This document shows, one piece after another, positions 12,101 to 25,415 of a stretch of DNA of 64,000 bases (position 1 is its first letter; every line of letters starts with the position of its first letter). This DNA comes from Larus michahellis (Eukaryota; Chordata; Aves; Charadriiformes; Laridae). The notes beneath the pieces are model-generated. The model did not search any database, was not told the origin of the DNA, and saw nothing but the letters and a program-made list of their open reading frames with translations. Where the stretch lies: assembly GCF_964199755.1 (NCBI RefSeq), contig NC_133897.1:117189579-117253578 (forward strand). Direction: 5' to 3'. The position numbers and the translations under genes were made by a program.

Positions 12101-15100
12101 TTTTTTTTTTTAATACAACCTGCTTTACGGTTGCCATATGGTAACTTCTTTCAATCGCTATAGTACCCAGCTGCATTCAAACCAATGGCTTAGAGATGTA
12201 GGGTTCCAGACTGTATTATCAATTGCCAGGTTTTGAAGGCAAACCTGGACAAATTCCCATGTGTATGCTGAATTTAGTAGGGAAAAAGTCATATTGAAAA
12301 GATGCTGTCAACTAACTGTAGGACAAGTTTAATTTTAGGTTTTAAGAGGTCGTTCTTACTGCCGTTTCCACCTATGGAGGTTTATCCTTCGTGGTGCTAA
12401 TGCATCAAAGCAGAAACTGGCACCACAGCAAGTTATTGAAATGAGTGGGACTGCACCCTTAGGTAAAGTTAACATGAACGGCCGATTGCAGCATCAGAGA
12501 TCAAGATGATAGTAACGTTAATGCTAGAAGTTAAGTAAGTAAACTGTATTACTTATGCATGAGTTTTGTTCCCTTTAGATTTAAACACATACTCTTTAAA
12601 GATGTAAAGGATAGCTGGAAATAGGGTGGGAAAATACTCTTTTCTGTTGTCGCTTTGGGTTGGCATCTGCACAGGGCACGGGGTTTCATGCAACGTCCCA
12701 AAAATCAGTGAATCAAAGTCGCGCACCGCTGAAATGAGCCCTCAAGCTGAGGGTCTCCTGTGAGGACTGCTAGGCCTGGCTTTTATCCGAGACGTGCAGC
12801 CTGTGGGACACTGCCGTAGGGATCGTTGGTAAGCAGATCCTTGGCCCGTGCTGAGTGTTGTGGCTGAGACTGGGGTTTTATTTTGATTTTTCTTGACTGT
12901 AGTGTTAGGTAATGTTGCAGAGTATGGTTGGAGAGTGCCCAGGGAATAACGACTGCTAAAACCTCAGACTGGCATCATCTGTATTTCAGCTTCTTGAGTA
13001 CTTTAACCTGGCAGTATTTTATCTTTGTATTTTTGGAAGGCAAATGCTATTATAATAGTGTTATGTGAGACTCTAATAAGTACCTGTATTGACTACATCT
13101 TTATCTTAAATGTTTACGTAAATTTTGAACTCTGGTGGTGCTACTGAGTTTCAAATAATTTGTCTTTCAAATTGGTGCTTCAGGGGGATGAAAAACTTCT
13201 GTGTCTTAAGATACATCTTTCTGTGGTTTTCTTCACACCAGAAGTCTAGAGAAGTCTGGGAAAAATAAATGATTCTTCAGCAGCTTCGAGCCACCCCTTC
13301 AGTTCAGATTTTAGAATCAGCTAGACCAGGCTTACAAAAGTGAATAACTTCATTTACTTCTATTGACAGAGAAGTTGTTGAGTAAATACACCCACATAGG
13401 TAAATCTTTGTAGATCAGGGCCTTTAACTTGTTTCTGGGGCATTTTTCAGGAGCATTTTGTGGTGTTAATCAGATATTTAGAGTCAGCCTTCATATTAGA
13501 AGACTGGTTCAATGGGGTTAATTTCCTTTGTTTGCAGAGGCCCAAAGCACCTTTTAATCTTGCAAAACTGAGACAGTAATAGTGTTTTATTCATGGTGTG
13601 AGTGATGGAGCATGAATGCGGTCAGGTCCCAGGTATGCTTACCAGGACTGACGATCCCGTAGCAAAAGAAGGGTCAGAATGGAGCATGGTGTTCGTGTTC
13701 CGTCCCGTTCCAAATGTTTGCCCATACTTCAGGCAGACTTTCTGATGGTGCATGTAAAGTTCAGCTTCAGGAAGAAAAATACAGTACGTGGGCTAAAGGG
13801 TTTGAAATTTGCAACCGTACTTAATGCCCTCACCATTGTAAGAAAAGGCAGTGCTTGTGCGAGGTATTTAAAGAGTAATTAGAGGGTACTATGAATCTCT
13901 TGTGTATTGCAATTGTGTAGCATTATAACCGTTTTGGCAGTCAGCCAGGAAAAGAAGACTTAAAACAAATTAATACTGAACAATCCTGTTTTAATAAGTT
14001 ATTTTAAGTATGGTTAGATAACAAAATTAATATTTATGCTTAAAATGTGACAAAGGAGAAACAGATCTGAGTTGTTGTGTGTGTCGTCTTGCTTTTCAAG
14101 AACGTTTTATTGGAAACTAAAATCGTGACCAACACTTGTAACCACAGAAAAATTAAAAAAAAAAACCCTCCAAAGTCCTTCTGTATACCTTGCTCTTCCT
14201 TTCCACGCTCTTCCTGTTTCTTGTTGGTTTTTACCAGCTTAGCTTATTCAACATAAATACTCTATTTTGCCAGGAACAGTATCCCGAAGTCCAGAAGCTA
14301 AAAGACTGTGCCAAGGATAGCATGGCCACAGGCTTTCCTGGTTCTTAGGGTCCCTTCCTGAGCATCCAGTATTGCCCAGCGTTTCAGAAGGTGGGACCAG
14401 TGGTGAACCTCTGGTCTGACTCAGGGGTGTTGGGGCTAGATGGACTATTGATCTGATTTGTAACAGCTGGTCTTTCAATGGGCTTAATTTAATGAAAGCA
14501 TGCCGCAAAGATGAACAACACTGTTAAGGTTTTGGTCAAAGCGTGCTCCACTGAAAAACTGATAGAATTAATGTCTAGAAAATCATCTCGTTTTCAAACT
14601 ACATTAATCTGAAACTAGAATTCATTTGCCAAAGTATGGGAAAGAAAATATTAATAAAGAGCTGTGGTTGAGGAAGGAAATCTGAACATAAATACAAAAG
14701 CTCTGTATTTCATTGTAAAGTGTTTAAAAAAAATTAAAATCAGTAAGTTTAATAATACATCTTCCAAGTTATTTTTTCAGTTCTCTTGTATCTCCTTTCT
14801 TTGCCTTGATTCTGATACTGTTGTTCTGAATGTCTATAGTTTGAGATTAAAACCTTATCTTACTGATTTCCAAACAATGGTCTTCAGAAGCATCTGAACA
14901 GACAGAATTTGTGGTGTTTCAGTTAAAAGTTTAACAAGGTTAGTCTGTAAGAAACAGAGAATTAAGTGTGATGTGTAGGTATGAAATTTATATAAAGCAG
15001 TGGTCTCCAAACATCTTAAAAATCTGCACCAAACCTAATTGCAAACTTCACATCTTCAAAATCTGCACAGACAAGGCATTTATATTCATGTGAGAACGGA

Positions 15101-18100
15101 GCAAGGGTGAGATGAAGTGGGAGGAAAGCTTATGGTGATAAAAGTGAGTGTTTTGTGTCCCCTCTCCTATAACTTCTTGAGCTGAAAAGAGAACGTATCA
15201 GCAGAATATTTTACTAGTTCTGGTGTTGTTGATACATAGTATTTAGTATTTGTGACTCTCATTCCTCTCCTTCAACTGAAGGACTCCACATTTTCATTAG
15301 AGGCGTGAACGTATTTTGGTGCTATTGTGAAGCTGCAAACAGATGTAATAGTGCATCTTATGTGCTTGTAGGTAATTTCCCTTAACAGAAGATCTTGCTA
15401 TACTTCAATGACAAGTGAACCTGAAAATATGGATTTTTATTTTTTTTCTTTTTGCTAATGTAAATATATGCAAGGCTTAGATAAGATCCATAGGGCAAAG
15501 ACCATTTTCTACTCTGCGTTATGACTAGCCCAGGCGAGCAGTGTATCTGTTGTGTGAGAAGACTGTCCCATACTGTATGGAGGGGTAAGACTTGTGGTTT
15601 TCTTGTTTGGTTGGTTTTTGTCTTAAATCTTAACAGTGCTTCTCCTCTTTGATATATATGTTTATTAAGTTAAGCCTACTGAAAGAACAGGTGTCATGAA
15701 TCAGACTAGAGGTCCATCTAGGCAAATATATCTCTTTTTTTTTTTTTAATTCTCCCCCCACCAATTCAGGAGAAATTCTTAATGTCTCGTCTCAAGTAAA
15801 AGTTTTTGGAAGTTTAGTTAAAGGGAAAATTTCAGAATGGGTTCTTTCAGCAACAGATGGCAGTTCTGATTCTGTCTGTTTTAAATAAAAAGTATTCAGT
15901 TTTTCTTCCCGTGATAATATCCTGAAATGTAAGTGTGCTCTGTAGTATTTGAGGCATGTGATATTTGGGATTTTTGCCAAAGTATGTTCTATGTTTTTGG
16001 GTTCCCCCCCATAAGTTCTGAGTAGAAGATACATTAATAGAATGACAAAGTCCTGAAACCAAAGAGAGGGAGGGGTTTATTTAACTGATACCGATGTTAA
16101 ATATTTGTTTAAAGGATTATTGAAGGTTATAATAGTATTGGCCAGATCAGCTCATCCGTACCTAACTGAAAAACATGCATTGGAGGGAGAAAAAGAGTAT
16201 ACTAGTCTCACCGTGGAGACCCATGTTTAATTCTGTTTTCATAGCAAAGTTAAATACTCTATTCAGGAACACTTACAGAAAAGAGCAAAATACTATTCCT
16301 TTTGAAAACAATTACCTATGAAGGAAAGATAAGGGAAAACCAGAATAATTCCTGAGCTGTTACTACTAGTCAGTTGGGGATATTTACCTGAATAAAATTC
16401 TTTTTTTCAGCAGCTGCACTTCCTCAAGCCTGAAAAGTAAGTATTGTATTAAGAATCTGTAGGGGGTAAAAAAAAGGGTTCTGGTTTGGTTTGGGGTGGT
16501 TTTTTTGGTTTTTGTTCTTAGTTCTGTGGTTTTCAAATGAGTGAGCAAAATGCAAGTACAAAATTCTCAGCTTTAGAAGACACGAAAATTAGATGCTGAC
16601 TTGTATATGGTGTTAAAGGCCCAGATGCAATAGTAATATGGATACTGGTTTTTTTTTTTTACTTTCCAGTACCGTTCTGTACTGTATTTTAAGTACAGTT
16701 ATACACTTAAAATACAATTCATAAATTATAGTGGTTGAGGTTATTTAAAGTGATAAGCTTTCAAAATAGCTTGCTGAATAATTATATATATTATGTAATT
16801 TGCTAAAGATATCAATCTCCTTTTTCATTTTAGGAAATATTTCTTAGCTTATATGCTGTAGAAACCTGTAGAACTGATTGATCCAGGCTATCATGATGTA
16901 CGTAAAATGAGACAAATGATAGTTTATAGATGAAAAATCATTTCCTTGGAAACGTTTGACTTATTCATGCAAAGTAGGTGTATTTAAATATGCTGGAATT
17001 AATTTGCATTGGTTATTAAATCTAGGACTCTGATTACTTACCCCCCCCCAGCTTTAGCGTAGGTCTGACGTACCATCAGAATACTATTTAAATTTGGGTG
17101 CATACATGGTGAAATCATAGCCAAGTGAATACAAAGTGACTTACGTTAACAAGCATGACACCCTGATTTTATATGGTTATTTAAAATGATTATTTGAACT
17201 TAGTTTTGTGCTTGTGTATCTTAGTTCTTTTCCCAAAGAGGCTGAGTCTTACTAGTCAGTAAAATATGTTAACTATATATTAGGTTTACGCTAATCTTGT
17301 TAGTTTTTTGCCAGGGGCATGGATTTTATGCATGTGTGTTTAATGTAATAATAAAGTGTCTTAATATCTTAATAATTATTTTAAGCTATATATATATAAT
17401 TATTTAGGCAATGAAAGCCCAATTTATACACAAGACATTTTTTTCTTCCTAATTTGTGTTCAGTGACATTTAAATTGAAATTCTGATTGAAATTCATATA
17501 AAGAACCAGCATTATATTTTAAGGTACAAGTTAATAATATGTTGCCTTTTAGATAGGGATATATGAGGCAAGAATTCTAAATGCAAACCACATTTTGTTT
17601 TAAATCTGATTGATTTATTTACAAAAGGGAATGTTAGCTTTAATTTGTTAATTTATTTTGGTCTCCAAAACCTCTAAAGTGTTAGAATGTATACCTCCCA
17701 TATGTGCAAGTTTTTGTTTTCTTTGAAAATACTAATGAAAGTCTTCCTCTGTCTTTTAATGTGATCTTCCCTAAATGTTTCTCAGTTTCTAGTGTACTGA
17801 TTTCTAAATAATATTAACTGGGGGGAGGGAGGTCTTCTACGCTTGTAACAGCTTATGTTACTTCAGATATTTAGGCTTCCAAATTCTGGTTCCAGGTGAT
17901 TTGAATTTGTTTAAAATTTTGGTGGCTAACAACATAGTTTGAATAATTTTTTTAATTTAATATAGGTTATCCTAACAGTAAATTTAGGTCTTAATATAAA
18001 TTGATGTTACCGTTTAAAAAAAAATAAAATTCTTTCTCCACTTTAAATATTGAAAAAATGCCATCAGAAGGGTAACTTTCCATTATAACATGGCATGTGG

Positions 18101-18763
18101 TCAGTTAGCATATGACTTAACTTGGCTGTGCAGGTCTGTTGTATTTTGGTTTTGCTGTTATACAAACACTCAGAAGTATACATTGTTTATTGCTTTATAT
18201 TGAGTATAGTACAGCCGGGTAACCGGGTAATTTAGGTGGCCGAATCAAATCATGTTCAGGCCAACAGAGTAACCTGCCAAAAACTTTTGAGTCAGGGAAC
18301 TGATCTCAGTGTAAGATGTTCTTGAGGAAACCCTAATAGCATTGACAGAGAATTGAAAAGTTTGGAAGTGTTACCACTGCGTGATTTCTACAGTTTGGAA
18401 ACCATACCATTAAACTGTTGCTTCTCTTAAGGTATTTCCTAGACTTAAGGGATTGTTGCTTTTTCCCCCTCAGTTCCTCTGAAACTGAACAGATGAGGCA
18501 GATGCGTTAGATAGTATGGTGTTACAGTCAGAGTATTGGAATGGGATTATTTTCTCTTTTTAAAAACGTTGCCATGTACAACAACTTTTCACGTGCTTTA
18601 AACTGAAATGGAAATTAGACTTTTCCTTTTTTTTTAATCGTTTGTTTCATCAAATCAATTGCACATGTTTTGTTGTTTGGGGGTGGTTTTTTTTAGCTAA
18701 TTAGGAAGTGGAAAATCAGAACTTATTTTTATTCACAGATATTTTAGCGTTTCTGTTCTAGGA

Positions 18764-18958
18764 CCTGATCCTTTTTCACACTGAAGTCAAGTGCAAAATT
18801 CCCCTTGACTTCAGGGAGAGCTGGATTAGCTTTACACAAAAGGACCAAATTGTCCTCTGGGATAAGTAAAGGCAATTCTATTGAAGTAGACTTCATCGGA
18901 GTATAAAATGAAGACAAAGAAGTGTTGCCTGCCTTTACAGGCAATGAAATTGGACCCG
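18764..18958. repeat. ancient foldback-type interspersed repeat (probable)
   Basis: Perfect 10-bp arms TGAAGTCAAG (18,782-18,791) and CTTGACTTCA (18,804-18,813) flank a 12-nt loop. The surrounding words (cctgatcc at the left, a gaagtagacttc motif in the middle, a ggagtataaaatgaag segment and an aattggaccc right end) match, from general memory, a palindromic repeat that is common in turtle and crocodilian genomes and survives as old copies in birds. I am not confident of a family name. Confidence 0.45.
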
Positions 18959-20439
18959 TTAGCTCTAACAGCTAGGTTAATTTAGCAGTTGAATCAAAGA
19001 AGTTTTCCTTTTTCCAATTAGATAGTGCAGTTATAGTAGTTCACTGCATCAAGCAATGAATATGTTACTTATTTTTGAATAGAAATATTTTACAGAAGCT
19101 AGAATCTGTTTATGAACTCTTTTGTCTATGAGGCATAGGAATTATCATGAGAAAACTCATATGCTTTCTAAACTGTTAGCAAATGTTCAAGCAGTTTATC
19201 CTTAAGTAGCTGAAAGGGATCCACGTGCCGTTTAAATTTAATAGGTTTTATGTGACAAGTTGTGTGGGGCTTGGGGGGCTTTGTTTGCGTTTTCAGCATG
19301 AGGCTGGCGTCCCAAGTGGCTTTCTGTAGTCTTGCCGAACTGGGAAGAGGGTGATTCATTTACACCAAAAGTTGGACTGGAAGTTATCCCTTGTGTTTGC
19401 CAGTGGTATCCAGAGTAATCCCACTGATTTCCACAGTTGGCAGTAGCACCTTTGGCACCTTTTTTTGTGCTTTACACATCGTATCTGTGTTGTGTACAGA
19501 AACGATGAAGGAAATAGTATTTGAAAAATGAACTCAAGTACAGTGATTACTTATGTAATTCTCTATACTACTTGTGAAATGCATCATTTGTCACTCTTGC
19601 TTATCAAATTTTTCTTTTCGTGCTTCTGATATCTGTTGGGATCATGAATTAATTCAACAGTCTCTGTGATTATTTTGACCTAAGCACTGTGTGGCTTTCT
19701 TGTACTTGCCCTTTGAAGTTTCACAAAGGGAAAGGGGGCTGGAACATTGTAATCTCCTTAGAATGATTTGAGAATGAGTATTTAAACGCTGCTCCATGTT
19801 CCTTTATTAACATTTCACGTGTGAAATGAAATTCCCCTCCTGGGAAGAATGCAGATCCACACAGCGTTTGGCCTTTTAGCATACGTAGCTTTGCAAAAAA
19901 AACATCCACAAATGATGGCTGCTGTAATATTTAGCTGATGCTAAGGGGTTAAGTAGCAAACTGAAATCCTCTGACACACTTGAGGTGCTAAATTTACAAA
20001 ACAAGACACAGGAACTGTTTTAAGATTAGTCATAGTTAGGAAGCTTATTGAACCACCAGCATCTTCCCGGAAACATCCTGTACTTCTGTTGTCTTCAGCT
20101 AGCTTCATCTATTCACCGTCTTAACTGCTTTTTGGTTTTTAGAAATTCTTGCAGCAACTTCTTTGTGACTAAGGCGCATTGTCAATCAGTCCTGTCCTCC
20201 CCATGCCAGCCAACTGTCCCCTTAATGCAGCAATTCACTTAGATGAATAGTGCTCATACTTTAAGGAGACAATTGCCTACCAGAGAGAGTGCCAACTTGA
20301 TTTAACTTCGCACAAGTGTGAAAGAGTTTTTAAATGGATACTGTCAACTAACCTTGGCCCAGGGCTTCAGCTGCCTGGAAATTGTTATAATCTGATTGGG
20401 AGTATGTCCAAATTTGTTTAAAATATTTTAGACAACCGC

Positions 20440-20650
20440 TTGGCTGCAGAGAGCGTTAGTACCCCAGAAACTGTTGTCAGACGATCGTCCTTGGTCTGTT
20501 GGAACTACAGCGGACGTGTCCTGGCCAAATGTAGAACACGGCTTTTAAAATGGCCTCCTTTTTTGGCAGTACATCGCTAAATCGGTGAAAGAATACGGGA
20601 TTCGTGTTGTAATCTGCTCTTCCCGTTCAGTTTAATGCCACAGCGCATGT
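20440..20650. other. CpG-retaining patch in intron 1
   Basis: About a dozen CpG dinucleotides occur in roughly 200 bp of otherwise CpG-poor intron, including a perfect 10-bp palindrome GACGATCGTC at 20,480-20,489. Retained CpGs can mark an unmethylated regulatory element. No protein-coding potential is apparent. Confidence 0.4.
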
Positions 20651-21260
20651 TTGAAACACTTGTTTGGATGTATAATACAGTGTAAAACCACAACCGTAGC
20701 CTGCTATTTCTGTAAGACTTTCAGAGCTGAGCTACCATTTAGCGAAACTAGCCACTGGATTATCTGCTACCTGGGGGTGTTTAGAACTGGACAGAATTTA
20801 GGAAAACTGTATCGCTGCTTTCTTGGCCAGAATTTCTTGATGCATTTTTAGTGGAAGTCAAAAGGATGCTTATCTTCTAGGTACACCGTCACTTGAATGC
20901 AGAGGGTTTGGTGCTATGCATTCTTTCTTCCCCAATATGTGTAAGCACGGGCCTTTTCTTAGCATAGTTTGGGGTCTGATATGTCTTCACTGCACTTCTG
21001 AAAGGAAGAGGAAAAGGTGAAAAAAATCTAATGTTGGAGAAGATGCTCCCTGAAATTCCTGATGCCTCTCTTTCACAGAGGCCAGGAAATCTGAGAAAAT
21101 GAGCTACTTCTGACAAGAGCCTGACAAAATATGTGAATTAAACTAGATGTGTAGAAAGGATGCTATTAACAAAATGCCCAGTTTAAAGGAGAGAAAAATC
21201 CTTACAGGTGAGATGCCTGGTAAATTTGTATTTTCCCAACAGTAAGTAGTGAGTATATTT

Positions 21261-21277
21261 GGGGGCGGGGAGGCGGG
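21261..21277 (+). promoter_or_regulatory. isolated GC box / G-rich element in intron 1
   Basis: GGGGGCGGGGAGGCGGG contains a consensus Sp1-type GC box and four G-runs. It is alone in AT-rich intron, just upstream of a CR1 copy. It could bind Sp/KLF factors; function is inferred only from the motif. Confidence 0.4.
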
Positions 21278-21574
21278 TGTTTTCCTTGCTTTTCTGAGAT
21301 CATTAGGCTGTTACAGCTGCAACAACATTGCTACTAGTTTAGATACATTTGTGGAGGAAAAAAAAGAAGCATTGTTATTTCAGTGCCTGGCTGGAATAGT
21401 TTGTTAAGCAGCACTGTGAGATTGTTAGTTGTTTTGAGGACATCCCAATTAGTAGTTATGCAACTATTAATGAGTAAGTGTATTGTATAAATCCGAAAAA
21501 AAACCCTTAGATTGGAAAATATTGTTCTAGGAGCTAGAATAACTTCCAAATATGAAGGTTATTGGGAGTTGTTA

Positions 21575-22808
21575 GAATAGCACGGATTTATGAAGGGGAA
21601 ATGGCGCTTAACCCACCTTCTGAGATGAGATGGCTGGCTGGGTGGATGAGAGCCAAGCAGTGGATGTTGTTTATGTTGACTTTAGTAAGGCTTTCAGCAT
21701 GGTCTCCCATAGCATCCTTATAGACAAACGGATGAAGTACACTCCAGGTGAGTGAACGGTGAGAGTGACTGGAAACTAGCTGAACTGCTGGGCTCAAAGG
21801 GTCATCATCAGTGGCACAAAGCCCACCTGGAGGCCAGTCACTAGTGGTGTACCCCAGGACTCAATGTTGGGTCCAGTTCTGCTTCACACCTTCGTTACTG
21901 ACCTGGGTGGTCACACAGAGGTGCACCCTCAGCAAGTCTGCAGAGGATACAAAACTGTGAGGAGTGGTTGATAGACCAGGGGGTTGTGCTGAGGGTCCTC
22001 AACAGACTGGAGGAATTGGCTAATGGGAACCTCTTGAAGTTCAATAAAGGGAAATGCCAAATCCTGCTCCTGGGGAGGAACAACCCCAGGATCCAGTATA
22101 AGGTAGGTTCCAACCAACTGGAAAGCAGCTTTGTAGAAAAGTACCTGGGAGTCCTGGTGGGAAAGATGTACGTGAGCCAGCAATGTGCACTTGTGGCAAA
22201 GGCGGCCAGAGGTGTCCTGGATGCATTAGGAAGAGTTACCAACAGGTTGAGGAGGTGATCCTTTCCCCCTGCTCAGCACTGGTGAGGCCACACCTGGAGT
22301 GCCGTGTCTGCTTCTGGGCTCCCCAGCACAGGGTAGTCATGGACATACTGGAAAGAGTCCAACAAAGGGCCACTAAGTTGACTAAGGCCCTGGAGAATCT
22401 CTCCTTTGAGGAAAGCCTGAGAGAGCTGTGACTGCTCAGCCTGGAGAAGAGAAGGCTCAGGGGGATCTCGTGTGTAAATACCTGATGGGGTAGAATGAAG
22501 GGGACAGAACCAAGCTTCTCTCGGTAGAGTCCACTGACAGGACAAGAGGCAAAGGGCACAAATTATAATAGAGGAAATTCCATTCAAACATAAGAAAAAA
22601 ATGTGGGGTTTTTTTAATTGTAAGGGTGATAGAACACTAGAACGGGTGGTCCAAAAACGTTGTGGAGTCTCTGTCCTTGGCAATAACTCAAAACCCAGCT
22701 GGACACAGGCCTGAGCTACTTGCTGTCGTTGGCATGGCCTTGAACAGTGGGGTTGGAGTAGGCATCCTCCAGAAGTGCCTTCCATCTTCAGCCATTCTGT
22801 GATTTTCA
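21575..22808 (+). mobile_element. CR1 LINE fragment, 5'-truncated, sense orientation
   Basis: The + strand carries degraded CR1 reverse-transcriptase words, including a DFSKAF-like segment near 21,677 and an SGVPQ-like segment near 21,845. The usual CR1 3' region follows (the segment reading ctggagaagagaaggctc near 22,441), ending in the ATTCTGTGATTTT-type tail at about 22,792-22,808. Frameshifts and stops make it inactive. A long antisense open frame at 22,273-22,866 is a by-product of the LINE sequence. CR1 elements usually truncate at the 5' end and insert without target-site duplications. Confidence 0.9.
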
Positions 22809-24310
22809 TAAAAGGAGTTAAGAGGGCCACAACAGTAAGTGCGGTAGTTGAAATGAAACAAAACAAAACACAGGTGTTAAAAGGCAGAATATTTTTGTCA
22901 GTTTGTTTCAGCAGCCAAATTTTGTTTCTGCCAGCTTTCTTATTATGACAGCTTGGGGAGAAGGGATATAACTCTTTGCAACTGCATTGTTCTCCTGGGT
23001 TTCCTTGCTTTCTGATATTAATATCAAGTCTGTGTATGGCTTTATTGTCTGCTGAGTCCTCTTCCCCCTCCCACGGCAGCCGTGGTGAGGATACTGATAA
23101 GTTCTCTGCTGCCTGGAAGACTGAGTAGTACTAGAGGCTTTGAAGTCAAGGAAATGTTTTCATCTTGTATTTGGAAAGGTGTTTTTTCAACATCTGTGGT
23201 AAGGTTTTTTTTCTTTTCTTTATAATGCTGTAAAAACTTAGGATGTGAACACTACGTGTGCTCCAACAGTTTCTTTACCAATGGTGATAAGATGTTGGTT
23301 TTGTTTTTCTCCCTACGTTTCACTAAACATACTGAATTGATGAATCCACGCTGTTGTTCTGTTGGTGTTAGAACTACAAACTTCTGTTCGACTAATACAA
23401 AATATAGAGGTGAAGAAAGAGCTGAAACAGTTGCGTATGGATTTAAACACACTGTTATGTTTAACATCTTGCCAGTAGAAATATAGTTACAGTGAAACCT
23501 AGCCTTTGAGCTTGCATCACAGAAAGGCCCCTGGTGAGTTTTGGAAGACAGGACTCCTTAGTTTTTAGCAGTTTGTCTTTGGACTTGTGAGTAAAAATAA
23601 GACAGTCAGTGCTATGCTGAAGAAAAAATCGAGTGAACTTGAACTTGAAATATAGAGGGCATTTAGAAACCTTGTGAAACAAAACTGCAACTTCACACGA
23701 TTGGTGAGGACAAAAATATTGGTGTATATTGCAAATTGCCTTGGTTTAGTCTTTGTCTCAAGTTGCCTGGCTGCTGGTTGTAATTTCCACAGAAGTTCTC
23801 AGTTCCAGTCTTCTAGCAAGATGTTAAAAGTTATACTTCCCTTTGAACAATATCTCATTTGCAGTTGAATAACTGTGTTTTCAGAAGCTCATTTGTGTTT
23901 TCTGGTAATTAGGACAGCTATTAAATAGTTGAATGGCTACTACTGCACAGGAGCATATATTTATGGAACTGTAGTTTACAGACTGGAAAGATAAGAGGGT
24001 TCTTTTTATAAAACTAAATGTAGTATTACTATTTGTAGTATTACTGTTACAGTTAATCTTTATTGTTTACTGATCTTCCCAAAGATACTGCTTAAACCTA
24101 ACGAAAAAAATAACATTTGCATCTCTTTAGAGAGTTTTGCTTTTGCACTTAGAAGTAGTACAGCTTTTCAAATGGCAAGCAAGCAAGGATCACTGTGCTG
24201 TAGGCAGTAAGCAACAAATACAACATCTAATTAAGAGATAAATTAATTTATGTATGATCTGTAATGTCTTAATCTGGATATGACACTGACTTTTTTTTTT
24301 TAAAAAAAAA
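22809..24310 (+). other. YES1: YES1 intron 1, between CR1 copies
   Basis: The DNA is AT-rich, with short T- and A-runs and no recognisable gene. A T-run followed directly by an A-run at about 24,291-24,310 forms a simple inverted repeat at the edge of the next LINE copy. Confidence 0.6.
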
Positions 24311-25415
24311 CAAGGCTTCAGGAGAGATCTGGGGAGCAACAGATCAGTGAGCCTGACATCTGTACTAAGTAAATCTGTTGAAATAATAGCGAAGGTAACA
24401 TGGATAAACATGATGTATTGGCTGGGGAAGAATGAAGAGCCTGCTATGAAGGGATGTCATGTTTTGCAAACTCACTGGAGGTTTTTTGAAGGCAAGCGCA
24501 TGAATAAGTAAGATCTGACAGAAATAGTTTACGTGGATGTCCAGCAGGCATTTGACAAGGGCCCCACCAAAGAATTTTGAAGAACGTAAGCAGGCATAGG
24601 ATAGGGGGGAAAGGACTTAGTGTGGTTAAATTAATGACTAACATCTAAGAAAGGGAGAGCTGGAGTAAATAGGGTAGAGAGGGGTCCCGTGTAACAATTC
24701 TCCAGAAGAGTGTTCAAGTTCATAAAGGATGCAGAACATAAGTGAGCTCGCAGTCTTTACTGATGCGTAGCAGATGCAAAGGCAAACCCCAACATTGCAC
24801 AAGGACTTGACAGTGCTCAGCAACTGGACATTAAAATGGCAGATGAAATTTCCTGTAAATAGCTTCATGTAGTGTATTTGGAGGTAAGAAGGAGCGAGCT
24901 TACCTTCGCATCTAGAAAGACGAACTCAAAGCTGACTGTTGCCACTGGAAATGGTTAGGAAATAAATAAAGAATAATGATTTGTACTGTTTAAAAAAAAA
25001 TAAATTTAAAAAAATGTATTATCTTATGTAGTTCTGCTCTGCTCACACCTGTCCCTGTCATCATCTCAAAAAGAATGTAGCTGAAATTTTAAGGAAGACT
25101 AAATCTGAAACAAATGTGAAACAATTTCTGTAAAAGGAGTAGCATGAATTCATTAGGGTAGAAATGGCGACCGAAAAGTGGTGTGACAGAATCCTGTGAA
25201 GTGTTCAGTAGCCAACGGGATATAAATAGGAAGTGTTTATTCACTGTCTTTTTTTTTTCACGCACGCACATTAAGAGGTATCTAATGAAACCAGCAGCTG
25301 ATGAATTGAAAACAGACAAAAGGAGGTGGTTCTCAACAGAACATGTAATTAAGCTATAGAATTTCTTGCCTCAGGAATTTAAGGAGGCTAAACATTACAT
25401 CAGTGCAGAGGGAAA
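24311..25415 (+). mobile_element. ancient CR1/L3-like LINE fragment, sense orientation
   Basis: The segment shows eroded LINE words: a VDVQQAFDKGP-like reverse-transcriptase piece near 24,532, a downstream segment resembling the CR1 core that precedes the 3'UTR, and, at 25,219-25,415, a run matching the older CR1/L3 3' coding end (Arg-Arg-Trp-Phe-Ser-type stretch near 25,322, then leftovers of the trailing open frame). Divergence is clearly greater than in the copies at 21,575 and 31,541, so this is an older insertion. The exact subfamily and ends need a repeat-library search. Confidence 0.7.

Larger units (their letters stand above)
9571..21574 (+). other. YES1: YES1 intron 1, proximal segment
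   Basis: This is AT-rich intronic DNA with no supported gene. Open frames are short and scattered on both strands. Features seen are a CpG-retaining patch around 12,640-12,860 with a small hairpin near 12,739, a very AT-rich stretch at 16,600-18,200, an ancient foldback-type repeat at about 18,764-18,958, a CpG patch at 20,440-20,650 and an isolated GC box at 21,261-21,277. Confidence 0.75.

Noticed and set aside
22273..22866. Antisense 197-codon frame
   Set aside because: It lies almost wholly inside the CR1 fragment at 21,575-22,808 and reads the reverse of LINE sequence.
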